NCBI GenBank assembly: GCA_963693365.1
Contig: CAVNZM010000008.1
Location: 2,604,001-2,668,000, forward strand
Length of the DNA: 64,000 nt
Reading direction: 5' to 3'
From: Amoebidium appalachense
Lineage: Eukaryota; Ichthyosporea
The position numbers were made by a program, and so were the translations under genes. This document shows, piece by piece, positions 49,990 to 63,128 of this stretch (positions are counted from its first letter, which is position 1; the number at the start of each line of letters is the position of its first letter). The notes below the pieces were generated by a model. The model saw only the letters and a list, made by a program, of their open reading frames with translations. It made no database searches and was not told the DNA's origin.

Positions 49990-50156
49990 TAGTTATCCAT
50001 TCGCCCGACAAATCCCAGAGCTTGCCGGAGAACATAGACATCGAATGCTTGCTAAAAGGAATCCCCAGCTATTCCAAAATACCAGGTTGCCATGTATTCC
50101 AAAGCGAAGAGGAGGCACTTTTCTTTTTTCTTTCTTTCTTTCTTTTTTTTTTCTTT

Positions 50157-50207
<51 letters not shown>

Positions 50208-50897
50208 GGGGGGAGGGGGGAAGGGAGTGATTAAGGGGTTCAGTGGAAGCGGAGGAAGAGGAGAGATTGTGTATCGGTTGTGTGTGAGATTTTGCAAGTG
50301 GGAAGGTGAGAGAGACAGAGAGAGAAAGTGAGTGTGTATGAAATGTGGGTGCGTTGGGAAAGAGGTGGGGCAAAGCAGGGGGTGTAAAGGGAGGTAGGAA
50401 CGGGGGGAGGGGGGTGGGGGTAGAGGAAGGTAGCAAGTGTTGGGGAGGAGGGAAAGGGGGGGGGAGGGAGAGGGGAAGGGGAGGGGGAGGATATGGGGCC
50501 CACCTTTCTGATTCTCTCCAGCATTGGGCTGCGCATTGCCTGGCTGGCCTTGGCTATGCGGGCAGACTCGGGGGACATCTTATGCTTGGACCGGGAGGAT
50601 AAGGTGTCGAAGGTGTGGAAGGCTGCATTAATGGCTGTGTGCACGTGTAAGTGTGCATGTGAGGAGCAGGGGAGGTGTTTGGGGAGGCAGGAGACGTGTG
50701 GATATGGAGAACGGGAGGGGGTGCAAGGGGGGGAGGGGGGAGGGAGGGGAGAGGGGGGGTGGAAGTGTAAATGGGTAAGTTGCGCGCAGATAAATCTTAA
50801 GTATAGGGCTGTTGTTAAGGGAGGAGTCGGTAGGGGAATGAGAAAGGGCGTCACGGTGCTATGGCTATGTCATGTGTATCTGAGAGAGAGAGGGGGT

Positions 50898-50951
<54 letters not shown>

Positions 50952-51510
50952 AGGAAGGGAGGCGGGGCGGGGAAGGAGAATGGTGGGTGGGTGGGTGGGT
51001 GGGGAGGTGAAGGGGGGGATGGCGGAGGGCACAGAGAGAAGGTAGACTACGTTTCTGGTATTTACCAAGAAGCCAGGAGCAAGCAAGGTGCTTGGGCTGG
51101 AAAAGGGGGAGGGTTCTAATTGGCGGTTGTGTGGGCAGCGGTGCCTATGGGATTTGGTCTGATAATACTGAGCGGTAGAAATGGGTTTTTAGGGGAATTA
51201 GCAGAGCGAGGGCAGAGGCGGCAGGGAATTCGGGGGTTCGTGATATAGGGGGCAGGAGGGGACGGGGGCGGCAGGGAGCGGGAGAAGGGAGGGGGGGGAG
51301 AGGGGGTGGAAGGGGGGGGGGGGGGGGGGGGGGAGATATTCAATACCATCATCAAGACTGGTTGGAGACTCGAGGGAGGGCTCTGATGTGGGCCAAGAGG
51401 TCTGGCCGGAGAGGAGGGTAAAAGGGGCGGCATGGGGCATGGACCGCGTGTTGGACAGAGGCGTCTTGTCCGTGAGAAAACTGCTGCCGGGTGCCGGTTG
51501 TGCTGTGGGT

Positions 51511-51543
<33 letters not shown>

Positions 51544-51638
51544 GGAGAGAGAGAGAGAAGGGGGGGAGGGGGAGGGGAGGGGGGTTGGTTGGTTTTATCT
51601 TCAGCATTGAGAGGGAGTGTGTGTGTGTGTGTGTGTTT

Positions 51639-51677
<39 letters not shown>

Positions 51678-52047
51678 AAGGGGGATATACAAGTTGGTGA
51701 TTTATCGGTATTATTGGGGAAGGTGGAGGGGGGGTGCTGTTGGGGGTAGGGGGAGGGGGATGGGAACAGGCAAAGGGTTCAGGGGGGAGATAGAGAATGC
51801 GAGGGGTGGGGTTGGGGTGGGGTCGGGGAGAGGAGGGGGGGGGGGGGGGAGGGGGGGGGAAGGAGGGAGAGGTTAGGCTGGAAATTTCAAGAATTCGCCA
51901 GAGATGGTGTAATTGTTACCCGGAGAGGGGAATGAAGTAGGGGGGAAGAGTGGTGGAGGAGGAGGCGGGGAGCATACCACTTAGCCAACATGTCCATCAT
52001 GTGTGAATCGTGTAAATGATGCAGTACAGTAGACATTCACCTGTTTC

Positions 52048-52081
<34 letters not shown>

Positions 52082-52601
52082 ATCCCCCCCCCCCCCCCCC
52101 CCCCCCCCCAAGGCCCGCGTCCCCTCTCAACCAAACACTCACACACCACAGACACCCACTAAAGGCACATTCAAGAAACAAAAAAAATCCCCCCCCCCCC
52201 CCCCCCCCCTCTCTCTCCCCCCCCTCCCCCCCCCCCCCCCCCTTCTCCCCATCCACCTCCTGTCCACCCGATTGGGTAACAAAAAATCGCCTGCACATTT
52301 GTGGTCCGACTGGCTAAGCAAGTCGCCATAATTCTCTATCCTTTCTCATCTAGGCTAGATTGCGGGGAAGGGGGTTTTCCCTTTCATATCCTCTTTTCGG
52401 AAATTAATCCCCGGAATCCATTCAAATCCCTACCTGGTGATAGTAAATCTCTGCTCCTTGGGCTTGTTCTCTCCTTCACCACTAGAGTCTCCTTGTGTGC
52501 AGGTGGGGGTCTAACGGGGGGAAGATTGAAACTGGCCATAGCAGACTTGCGATACTCAAGAGGCAGCTTAGTGGAGCCAAGGAAGGTGGTACTGCCCGTG
52601 G

Positions 52602-52661
<60 letters not shown>

Positions 52662-52668
52662 GTGTGTG

Positions 52669-52724
<56 letters not shown>

Positions 52725-52921
52725 ATGTGTTTATGTGTGTGTGTGGTGTCAGTTCTTCCAAACGAGTTATCGGATTGGTTCGCGTAAGCTATTTGGCCCG
52801 GGGGCAACGTCTTACGTGATGTGCAAGGGAAGGGAGGGAGTGAAGGGGGGCAAGGGATGGAGGGGAGAGAGAGGGAGAGAGAGGGAGAGATAGAGAGAGA
52901 TAGACAGAGAGGGGGGGGGGG

Positions 52922-52997
<76 letters not shown>

Positions 52998-53630
52998 GGG
53001 AAGGGGAAGGGGGATGAGAGGTGGACGGAAGATAGTTGGGTGAAAGTGCATCATAGACCATAATAGAATTAAAACCTGTCAATCACAGTCTTCCCCCCTC
53101 ATTCCCCCCCTTTCCTCCCTCCCCCCTCCCCCGCATCCCCACCCCATCCCCCGTCCCCTCCTTCCTCCCCCCCCCACTTCACCCTCCCTCTCCCTCTCGC
53201 CCCCCAACACCCCTCAGACACGCACAGCACAATCCACCACTACAGTGCTACCAGCCCCTCCGGATCCCCCTCCCCTCACCTCCTTCTCCCCCCTCCCCCC
53301 CTCCCCCCCCCCCCCCCCTCCCTTCCCCTGCGCCCCGTCTCCCCCTCCCTAACCTTGCAGTCCCCTCCCCCATTTCTCGAACATATTTCCCTGCCGCAGG
53401 CGCTTACCTATTATGGTAGGGCCCATGACGGATGACTCGTTATCTCTTATGATCTCCATTGCAGAGTGCCGTTCCTCTACAGGGGAATATTGAACAAGGT
53501 AAAAAAATCGCCCTTCCCCCTCCCTCCCCCCTGCTACCCGTGCAAACAGTCTCCCTCATTCCGTATGTTACTTTTTTCGCCGGGCTAGTTACTTCCAACA
53601 CAGCACATATCAACTGTGATACTAAGCAAA

Positions 53631-53662
<32 letters not shown>

Positions 53663-53939
53663 TTCCCCTCCCCCCCCCCCCCCTTCCCCGGCCACACGCA
53701 CACAAAAAAGAGAAAGGGGAAATCAACAGTAAAATAGAAGTCAAAAAAGTTTTTGCTTGCCCTGTACCCTCCCCAGGATCCCTTCTTTTGCATGCACGCG
53801 CGCACTGGTGCGTGTGTGAGTGTGCCCATGAACACAGATTTGAATGCATATGGGTGAGTGTATGTGTGTGTTTTCGAGTGTGTGTGTGTGTGCGCGCGCG
53901 CCTTTATTTCGAGTCATAGAATGTGAGTGTACCAAGGGG

Positions 53940-53986
<47 letters not shown>

Positions 53987-54524
53987 CATGGGGGGGAAGG
54001 GATGGAGGGGGGGGGGGGGGGATGGGGAGGTGTTCAATTCCTGTCCCAATATCATCCTCTTTTCCCCTTTGTCACGGCCTCCCCCTAAAAAAAAATCCAA
54101 ACCCAATCACCTTAACCCATCCACATACTTCTCACTCGCCGCACCAGCTTAATGTATGCCGTACAGACGGCACCGCACAGAATCAGTCCAAAAAAGGCAA
54201 CCAACGCCAGCGCACCAGTGGTTGGCAAAACCCAACTTGGTAAGTCGGCAGTTGTTTGGACAGTTGCCGGGCTTGGTGCAGGAATGGGCGTATTTGGAGG
54301 TTGGAGGACGGATGGGGTGGTACTCTGTGTAGGTGTCAGTTCGTTTTAGTACACACATCCCATATCCAAGGATTGATTTTTCAAGTCTCCCGCCACGAAC
54401 CTTGCGTGTAGGAATGTATTAGGTTGGACATTAGAATGTTCTCTAGCTCCTTCCCTTCCACACCCCCCCCCCCCCCTCCCCCCTCCCCCCTCCCTCCCTT
54501 AGAGGCTCTCTCTCTCTTTCTCTC

Positions 54525-54610
<86 letters not shown>

Positions 54611-55141
54611 GCTCTCTCTCTCTCTCCTCTCTGGAGGGGGGGGGGAGGGGGGGGAGGTGGGGAGCCGTGAGATTTGGGGAGAGGAGGAGGGGGAGGGAGG
54701 GAGGGGGGGGGGGGGGGGGGATGAGGGGGGAGAGGGCGGATCCTTAGGGCAGCCTGAAAGAGCTCTCGAGCTTGATAAGTAGCCTGAGATCTGTAATAGG
54801 AAAAGCTAGAAAAGAAGCCTTTGGGAGAACTACGAACTAATCAATCAAAGTTTTTGGTCACTTACGTCTAGATCGACATAGGAGGAGAGTATTTCGGTGT
54901 GGGAGGGATAAGGGGTAAAGAAGAAAGAGAGCCTGAGCACGTGTGAGTGTGTGCACGGGGAGTGGGTGTGATTTGCGTGTACACATTTCACAATGCTCAC
55001 ACTCGTTGGTTCTCTTCTTTTCTCTCTTCTTTCTTCTCTTTTTTATTTTTTGAGAGGGAGAAGGCGTTGGGGAAAGGAGGCGGGGTGGCGGTGGCGGTGG
55101 GGGGGTGGGGTGGGTGGGTGGGTGGTTGGGGTGTGTGCACT

Positions 55142-55197
<56 letters not shown>

Positions 55198-55411
55198 GGG
55201 GGGGGGGGAGGGCATGCATATAAGGGACGGAGCAGCTTGGACGGAGGTCAAATTTACCCACCGAATTCTCGGTAGACCTTGACTGCAGAGTCACAGCACT
55301 GCATGATGATGCACACAGTGCGAAGACAAGAACACCCAAGATGCTGGCAAAGACAGGATGCCGCTTTGCCCGGCGGGCAGAGTAGGCAACTGTTACAAAC
55401 CAGCGCGCCAT
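49506..55411 (-). CDS. Type I single-pass membrane protein of unknown family, about 9 exons
   Basis: Exons: 55278-55411 (ATG), 54866-54932, 54129-54324, 53408-53476, 52434-52601, 51347-51502, 50504-50634, 50051 toward about 49990, 49506-49607 (TAG); phases agree at every junction before exon 8. The N-terminus has basic residues then a hydrophobic signal ([17 protein letters not shown], probable cleavage after SCSA). A short Thr/Pro/Ser-rich outer stalk follows ([17 protein letters not shown]), then one transmembrane helix about residues 98-124 ([18 protein letters not shown]), a basic stop-transfer KLVRRVRK and about 280 cytoplasmic residues rich in Ser/Pro with basic helices ([47 protein letters not shown]). 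The C-terminus is acidic ([14 protein letters not shown]). The donor of exon 8 is not visible: a 28-base C run follows directly, and reading through it gives an alternative stop at 49857. Confidence 0.7.
49962..49989. repeat. 28-base poly-G (poly-C on coding strand) touching exon 8 of the type I membrane-protein gene
   Basis: The run begins at the last codon of the open frame GRMDNY. If translated it gives nine prolines; if intronic, no GT donor precedes it. Confidence 0.85.
50166..50206. repeat. Poly-T / poly-G tract
   Basis: T-rich run then about 40 G, upstream of exon 8 of the minus-strand type I membrane-protein gene (poly-C then poly-A on its sense strand). Confidence 0.85.
50898..50950. 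repeat. Long poly-G
   Basis: About 50 uninterrupted G in the intron between exons 6 and 7. Confidence 0.9.
52606..52742. repeat. (GT)n array that contains a minus-strand 3' splice site
   Basis: On the minus strand the CA array runs directly into CACAG|CC, the acceptor of exon 5 (52434-52601) of the type I membrane-protein gene. Confidence 0.9.
52868..52993. repeat. (GA)n tract with G runs
   Basis: GA dinucleotides interrupted by two short poly-G blocks; intronic. Confidence 0.9.
54517..54627. repeat. (CT)n microsatellite
   Basis: About 95 bp of CT in the intron between exons 2 and 3 of the type I membrane-protein gene. Confidence 0.93.
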
Positions 55412-55586
55412 GGTTTGAGCAATATTCAAATTATACAGTCGATGATCAACAAAGATTTGAAGACTACTCTACTTCTAGTATCTATTTACAGTCAAAGATT
55501 TTGACGTACGTGAAAAGACCGTCTAATAAATTTCAATGAGGGTAGTTAGTTAGCGCGGCACATGTAAATTCGCTACTGTTTTCGAC

Positions 55587-55901
55587 ATGGGGACTACCCG
55601 GGACATGCACAGGCTCCACGATGGAAATGTTTGTCTAAAATTACCACAAAACCAAGAGTATAGAGACAGCCTGCTAAGCCTCGAAGGCCAAGCCAAGCCA
55701 CGCCAAAAAAACAGTATTAGCTACGCTCTAGATTGGTTCTTTTTAGAGCGCTTGCCAACCGTGCTATGTGTAGCGCTGTCCTTGAGAATCGAAATAGACA
55801 ATGTCGAGTATGTTCTATCCATGAAAACAGGTCACTTTAACGCCACTAATTTTCTGGGCCCTCTGTGCCAGAAATTTTTGTTGCGATATAAAAACGCATA
55901 A
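55587..55901 (+). CDS. Hypothetical 104-aa ORF, divergent from the type I membrane-protein gene
   Basis: Open frame outside any simple repeat, starting MGTTRDMHRLHDGN and ending LCQKFLLRYKNA. No domain recognised. It starts about 176 nt from the divergent gene at 55411, so the two could share a promoter. Chance cannot be excluded at this length. Confidence 0.3.
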   Translation: MGTTRDMHRLHDGNVCLKLPQNQEYRDSLLSLEGQAKPRQKNSISYALDWFFLERLPTVLCVALSLRIEIDNVEYVLSMKTGHFNATNFLGPLCQKFLLRYKNA

Positions 55902-56437
55902 GGTTGTTGTATATGAAATTTTTTTCTAAGGGACCAAAATGGTGGCCTGAAGCGGCATGCGCGCGCCTGTGTCCGGATTCGGGGCTGTGAGCTGCGTGTG
56001 TGTGGACCTGCGCGAACATGCGAGCGTGTGTGTTTTGGCGTGAGCGAGTGCAACGAATAGGCAGTATTATTAAACTCTCAGGTTCCGGTTCTGTACGCTG
56101 TGTGCCAGAGGCTGTGTTTATCGATGGAAAGAAAAACTGACGGTGGCTATGGATATCATGTTAACGAACAGCAGTGGCGCCGGTACGTGCAAATGAGACC
56201 GGGTCGCCCGAAAGGGCAATTTATATATCTACAGCCTGCCTCTTTTTGTGACTGAGTTTAGCTACTAGAGAATGTAAACACAATAACATGCCAATCAAAA
56301 ATTGTCAATAATGTTTGGGGTATTTGATTTAAAAATTACACATGTCACCTTTCTGCCAGTAACAACGATTGGTCATTGGGTTCAGATCAACAGCATTCTC
56401 ATTGGATGTCGAGATAGCCGTCGCCTGGACTCGCTCG

Positions 56438-56476
<39 letters not shown>

Positions 56477-57526
56477 GGAAGGAAAAATAAAGAAAATGCA
56501 AACAATCGGTACCAGCAAGGAATATAAAGAGAGCAGGCTCAAGTTTCAGGCCACATAGAAGTCTAGCTGATGTGTGCTCACACCGTGCTTTGATAATGCC
56601 AGAAAACTCCTTGTCATGGCACATGCGCGCACACAAACGGAAATGCAGACGTGCAGCGTTTAAGTTGCACACACTTTGTCCTTATCCCCCCAACCCCTAC
56701 CAAAAAGTGAATCATGACCGTCCACGGAAACTGAGATGTCCACACAAACCCACGCAGCAGTGCAGTTTTTTTGGTTGCGCATAAGTAGTCACCAAACCCC
56801 CCACCCTTTACTCCCTCAACCCATTCCCTTCACGTCAACTCTCATGGATATGCATAACGAAGGGTTCATCGGCACAACAACATGCTAATCAATAAACACC
56901 GGTGATGCACGTGTGCTCTACAAGACAGTCGTATATAAAAAGCGCAAAAAAAAGACTTGACACCATTTGCTTCCGGCAAAAAAAGAAAGCACCTGGGGAT
57001 TAATTAGCAACCCTTAGGCTCGTGTTTGCAGTAGAATGGAGTAATGCTTGAGGCTCTAGCAAGGCATATGATGTTAGTGACATGAACATTTCATAGTCGA
57101 AGCTCACATAGTTGATACATCGAGTATTTGAGCTCGTCACAAGTTGTTTGGTAATCATACTTGATCGTGTTTATTGAAACAGCATTTCTTCTTAAAAGCG
57201 CAACACAGCAGTCAGCCCCACCATTCGAGCTTGCTCATGCTTTGCTATCAGTTATTTAAAACTACGTTAGACCTCTATTACGATGCATTCACAACAGAGC
57301 GATGCTTAGAACTACTGTCTGTGCGTCTATTACTCCATTAGCTCAGTGCTTGTTCTTGTTCCACTAACTAACAACAGGCTCGGTCTACTTTCTGTTTTCA
57401 AGGTCCATCAGAAGCTAAATAGTTTTCAAGGTCCATCAGATGCGAAAAAAATTGCCAGACTCTGTAGGCTCAACCAGAGTACAAGTATCTTACCCTACAC
57501 CGTTATAACTTAGAGCTAACATACAA
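55902..57526. other. Intergenic region, no gene recognised
   Basis: Mostly unique sequence; a poly-A tract at 56442-56475; TATATAAAAAGCGC at about 56932 resembles the TATA boxes elsewhere but is followed by no coding frame, so a non-coding transcript is possible. A direct repeat of TTTTCAAGGTCCATCAGA occurs near 57396 and 57423. Confidence 0.5.
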
Positions 57527-58066
57527 CTAATCCGCGCAGCAGCAGCATAGACAAGCGAACATGGCATTAATGAAGTTGCAGGGAAAGCAGCAGACGGCCT
57601 CACTGCAGTCTGCACAGTCATCCGCGCAGCAACAGCACAGGCACGCACCCAGACCACAACAGCACAAATCACGTGCAGGACGGTCTGCTCCTTCGTGGCA
57701 GTGGTGGTGTTCTCTTATGATCACCGTTTGGGTAGTCTGGGTGCTTCCTTGGGCTGTACTAAGAGGCTGCTTGTCGGTCCAGTGCCCGTATCCCTGCTGT
57801 TGGCTGTATTGTGGGTACTGCTGAGGTGCAGCTGCGTATGCAGATCGAGTGTACCCTTGTGGTTGTGGGTAATTCGGGTACTGTGGCTGTGTGAATTGGT
57901 AGGAGGTGCCTGGTTGTGTGCTAACGTAGCCAGGGTTGTAAGCAGGAGCAGAGGGAGCCTTTGGGTCATGGGGTGCACTTGGATAGGGGTAGCTTGGGGG
58001 CTGTTGAACGCTTCCGTATGAAGGAGGCATATAGACTGGGGGCTGGTTAACTTGGTACGTACTCAT
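57527..58066 (-). CDS. Pro/Tyr/Gln-rich protein with C-terminal polycysteine tail (CYSTM/XYPPX-like), single exon, 179 aa
   Basis: Residues 1-110 are rich in Pro, Tyr, Gln and Ser with PPSY, YPYPSAP and QYPQYSQQQGYG type units, probably disordered. After a polar stretch with HHHCHEG, residues about 136-179 are extremely Cys-rich: LCCCGLGACLCCCC, CADCSEAVCCFPCN and the end ACLCCCCAD, in which CLCCCCAD is repeated. Short Pro/Tyr-rich proteins with a cysteine-rich C-terminal membrane module are known in plants and fungi (CYSTM family), where the tail is thought to be membrane-inserted or lipid-modified. Assignment here is by composition only. A TATA box lies about 127 nt upstream. Confidence 0.75.
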   Translation of the reverse strand: MSTYQVNQPPVYMPPSYGSVQQPPSYPYPSAPHDPKAPSAPAYNPGYVSTQPGTSYQFTQPQYPNYPQPQGYTRSAYAAAPQQYPQYSQQQGYGHWTDKQPLSTAQGSTQTTQTVIIREHHHCHEGADRPARDLCCCGLGACLCCCCADDCADCSEAVCCFPCNFINAMFACLCCCCAD

Positions 58067-58192
58067 TTTGGAAATAGGGCAGTAGCTGTATGATACGACG
58101 TAATTACAAGAAGGGATAAAAAGAGTGGCAAGTGTACTACGTAGCGAGCGAGATCGTTTCGGAATAACTTCAAACTCAGTTGGTTTTGTCTG

Positions 58193-58200
58193 CCTTTATA
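58193..58200 (-). promoter_or_regulatory. TATA box of the polycysteine-protein gene
   Basis: On the minus strand CATATATAAAGGC, 127 nt before the ATG at 58066; same style as the TATA boxes at 30016 and 34065. Confidence 0.65.
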
Positions 58201-59391
<1,191 letters not shown>

Positions 59392-59449
59392 GGGGCGGCG
59401 GAGGGGGGGGGGGAGGGGGGGGGGGAGCAGGCTCACTTAACATGAGATT

Positions 59450-62110
59450 TAAGCCATTGGCAGCATTGGTACTGGGCTCAAGTTTCCACGTGAATTATGT
59501 ATTGCTGTCACACCTTCATACAAAATCGTTGATACCTATGATTACACTGTTCGTGTAACTAAACGCCTTATTGCTCGCAAGTTCAAGAGTGAACTCACTC
59601 GGCTTAGTATTCAAAATGCCTATAAGGAGATTCACCTCACCCTCCTGCAGGCCGTGCAGGATGCTCGACAGCGGAGGGACCCGTATCTCCTCGAGGTATG
59701 TTATTCTCTTCTTGTTGATTTTCTAATTGAATTAGGTGATAGTGTGGTCGGTAGTGTCGAATATCCCTATGTTCGGTTACGACCATTTCTCATCTTAGAC
59801 CACTTAGGCCAAACGCTTTCCCACGATTCTTGTGTTTCTACTCTCAAGAGTCTTGGCCGTTTTGGCCCTTCCATCACTATTACATGTAGTCCTGATAAAC
59901 CCGACACCATCACTTCCACCGATGACTATTATTCCGAATTATTCCACCTTAACTCTGCTCTTTCCACGCACCCTTCATATTCTTTACTCTCCACACCACC
60001 CTCCTGGCCGAGTGAATCTTCATTTCCAGGCGAATATTTGAGCTATTTTAATGCTGCGCACGTTCAACGTGCTCTTTCTGCCCTAAAAGCCAAAAAGGCA
60101 TGTGGTCCGGATGCTCTTCCACCCGCCCTTCTTAAGGCATTGTGCCCTCCGCCCGTTATTACCAAAGGCGGGAATACGCCTCCTCCTCCACCGTTTGCAT
60201 ATTTGGTGAGCGAGTTCTTCTTCGCCTTTTATGAGTTGGGCTTCATTCCTTCGTCGTGGAATGACACTCTTGTTAATCCAGTCCGCAAGAAGGTCTCTAC
60301 TGTACTGGTCCGATTTCTTCTTTTCGGCCGGTCACCTTAACCAACATACTTCGTCGCCTATTCGAGTCCTGCATATTGCGCGCCTTCCACAAGCATGAGA
60401 CCTTATCCAATGTATTTCGATTAAGCAACACTCAGGGCGGTTTCGGCATGCTTATTCGTGCTATACTCATGTTCTTCTTTTACACGACACTATCCGTTCG
60501 GGATGTCGCGAGGTTTGCTTCATCGACCTTAAGAATGCCTACGACACGGTTCCGACGAATTTGCTTTGGCATACGTTGGCGACTCGAGGGCTCCCACTTC
60601 CCTTTGGTCGACTACTTCAGGCGTTATTTGACCGCACCCATGGGGCTGCCGTTGTGAATGGGATACTGAGTAACGGATTCAGTCGTACACGAGGCCTTTT
60701 ACAGGGCTCCCTTTTGAGTCCCCTCCTTTTTGATGTCTTTATTGACGACTTAGCGGTAGAAATTCAACAAATTCCCGTTGCAGGCGACTCTTGTGTTTCC
60801 GGCCTTTTTTTCGCTGATGACATTGTTTAAGTCACTCATGATCCTTCTATTATGACTACCATGCTTTCTCGAGTAGATGATTGGTGTTTCCGAAATACAT
60901 GAAAATTGGGATAGATAACTGCGGCACCTTTTCTCCCCATGCACACTACACTTTGAACAGTCAACCTATCCCAGTTGTGTCCTCCTTTGACTTTTTAGGT
61001 ATTCCTTTCACCTCTAAGGGTATTTGCTTTGAGCGCCTTTTGACTTCGCGCATTTCCCGTGCGCGTGGTCGTTTACACATCTATCAAGGCATCTTCGCAA
61101 GTATTTCTAATGTCCATCCTGCTAATCTGCTCACTCTCTATAAAGTTTTTCTTCGTCCATGTTTCGAATATGGCCTCCCGTTTCTCTTGTGTGCCCCTCC
61201 ACGGCAACAGCGCGTGGCGCTTCGGGAATTCGATTCCTTTCAGCGTGAATTCATCCAGTTCATCTCTCGGACCTCGCGTAGGCATCCTCTGGCGGCTCCT
61301 TTGCTGAGTGTTTTTGGTCTCCCTCCGGCAAGTCAGCGTATGAATGAGTTAGGCCTTCGCTTTTGTTTTCAATTGGTTAGGCTTCCTTCTTATCATCCTT
61401 TGTTGCAATTCTTTCATTCTTTAGACCCTGTTCCCATTTCTGCTGTTCGTGCGAAATGTCCTGTACCCAATCTATCTCCCATTCAGAGATATCCTTTTAA
61501 ATATTTGTCTCCTTTATTTTTCTCTTCCCCTATTTATCAGCAGTATGTTACTTATTTTCATACTCAATATCCTTTGCTTCATCGTTGTGATAAAGAGTGT
61601 CATGGTAGGACTCTTGAGCCTGTGCTTCTTTTTATATTAGAGACTCGTCTATTTTCTCTACAATCGTTACTGTATGTAAACTAGCTACTTATATTAATCC
61701 TTCCTCTCGTAAACCTACCACACTTGCCGATTTTGCCATTCTAACCCCTTCGTGCGATATTACTTGGAAATGTTTATTTTGGCGTTGTAACCTTAGTTTC
61801 CATAAACGTTTGTGTCACTTTTGTGCAGAACCCTTTTCTCGCAAACATCTAGATAAAATGTATCTATTTATCTCAGATTCTTCCGTTAGAAATTCGAAGA
61901 CTAGCTTATTTAGATAATCCTGATATTACTTCTATTGACTATCTGTTAAACCACCGTATGTTTAACGAGTTTTCTAGGGTGTATGATTATTTGAGTCGTT
62001 ATCTCCTCCGTATCCGTGAGTAGGGGTTTTTGTATTTTCTTCTCTGAGATATCTGTGATATCTCCGGCTTGCTTCTCTTTCATGAGCATATCAATAAAGT
62101 CATTATAAAA
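59450..62110 (+). pseudogene. Decayed non-LTR (LINE-type) reverse transcriptase, 5'-truncated
   Basis: Recognisable RT blocks in order: GPDALPPALLK and ELGFIPSSWND (about 60100-60270), CFIDLKNAYDTVP (about 60515), RGLLQGSLLSPLLFDVFIDD (about 60690-60750) and the catalytic motif FFADDIV (about 60808-60828), followed immediately by a TAA. The blocks lie in different frames: shifts near 60300, 60440 and 60885 plus the stop show it is inactive. Downstream thumb/connection sequence continues (SFDFLGIPFTSKG, LYKVFLRPCFEYG), and near 61750-61850 there is a cysteine/histidine motif ending LCHFCAEPF..H that resembles a C-terminal zinc knuckle. No endonuclease domain is visible. AATAAA at about 62091 may be the 3' end signal. 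No target-site duplication found. Confidence 0.88.
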
Positions 62111-62211
62111 GAATATTACATGCATGCATAAATCCAGATTCAACCAACCAATAATATTCACCATATGAACATAAAGGCAGCCAAATAAACAATTATTATG
62201 CATTAACTAAG

Positions 62212-62212
<1 letters not shown>

Positions 62213-62257
<45 letters not shown>
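62213..62257. repeat. Poly-C tract
   Basis: About 45 uninterrupted C between the retroelement and the next gene. Confidence 0.9.
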
Positions 62258-62325
62258 ATCATAGCACTCCCTCTCTACATAGGAGCCCTTTAAAAATTTG
62301 ACCTTTTTCTAACATACCATACATA

Positions 62326-63040
62326 TCACCGGCTTTCATGTGAACCACTCTCCCCTACCCTACACCACACACGAGTGAATATAGGCCTTCCCTGCTTTGC
62401 GCTTCTAACAAGCCGTTCAGTCGGCGCCTTCAACATTTGCACCAAATGGTCACGCAACACACCCTCACCTAACCTCACCCCAGCAGAATGCAAAAACGGC
62501 ACCTCTACACTACCCACTCTAGCGTCTACCACACCAGTGGGAGTCACTTGCACAAACTTGTTTTCTTGTGGGTCCTCATCATAATCCAAAGCACTTGTCA
62601 TTCGATAATTCCTCTCTGCAATTTCCTTTGCATTTTCATGCCCCTCCTCAATCGCACGAACAAGCTCCCCATCCAACTTTACCTGGCGCCAATGTTGGTT
62701 GCTTGTACACTCTGCCATGCTGTCGTCTGCTTGCTTGACTACCACAGATTGGTCTGACCGTACGAGTAGTAGGCCGGAAACGGAGATAGTATTACTCTCA
62801 GTGGTAACTGCGCCATCGTTTGTTGCTGTGCTGCATGGTGGAAGTTTTCCAATGGCAGATGCAATACTGTGATGGAATGATGTGTAAGTTTGTGGTGAAC
62901 TCTAAAAAACGTAAACGGAGAGGTGAAGTGTGGAGAGGGGACTTCGAGGATGAATGAATGAAGGAAGGATGGAAGGAAAAAAGGGAGGGAAGGAAGGACG
63001 GGAGGGAGGAAGGGAGGGAGGAAAAGGAGGAGTGTGTGTG

Positions 63041-63128
<88 letters not shown>

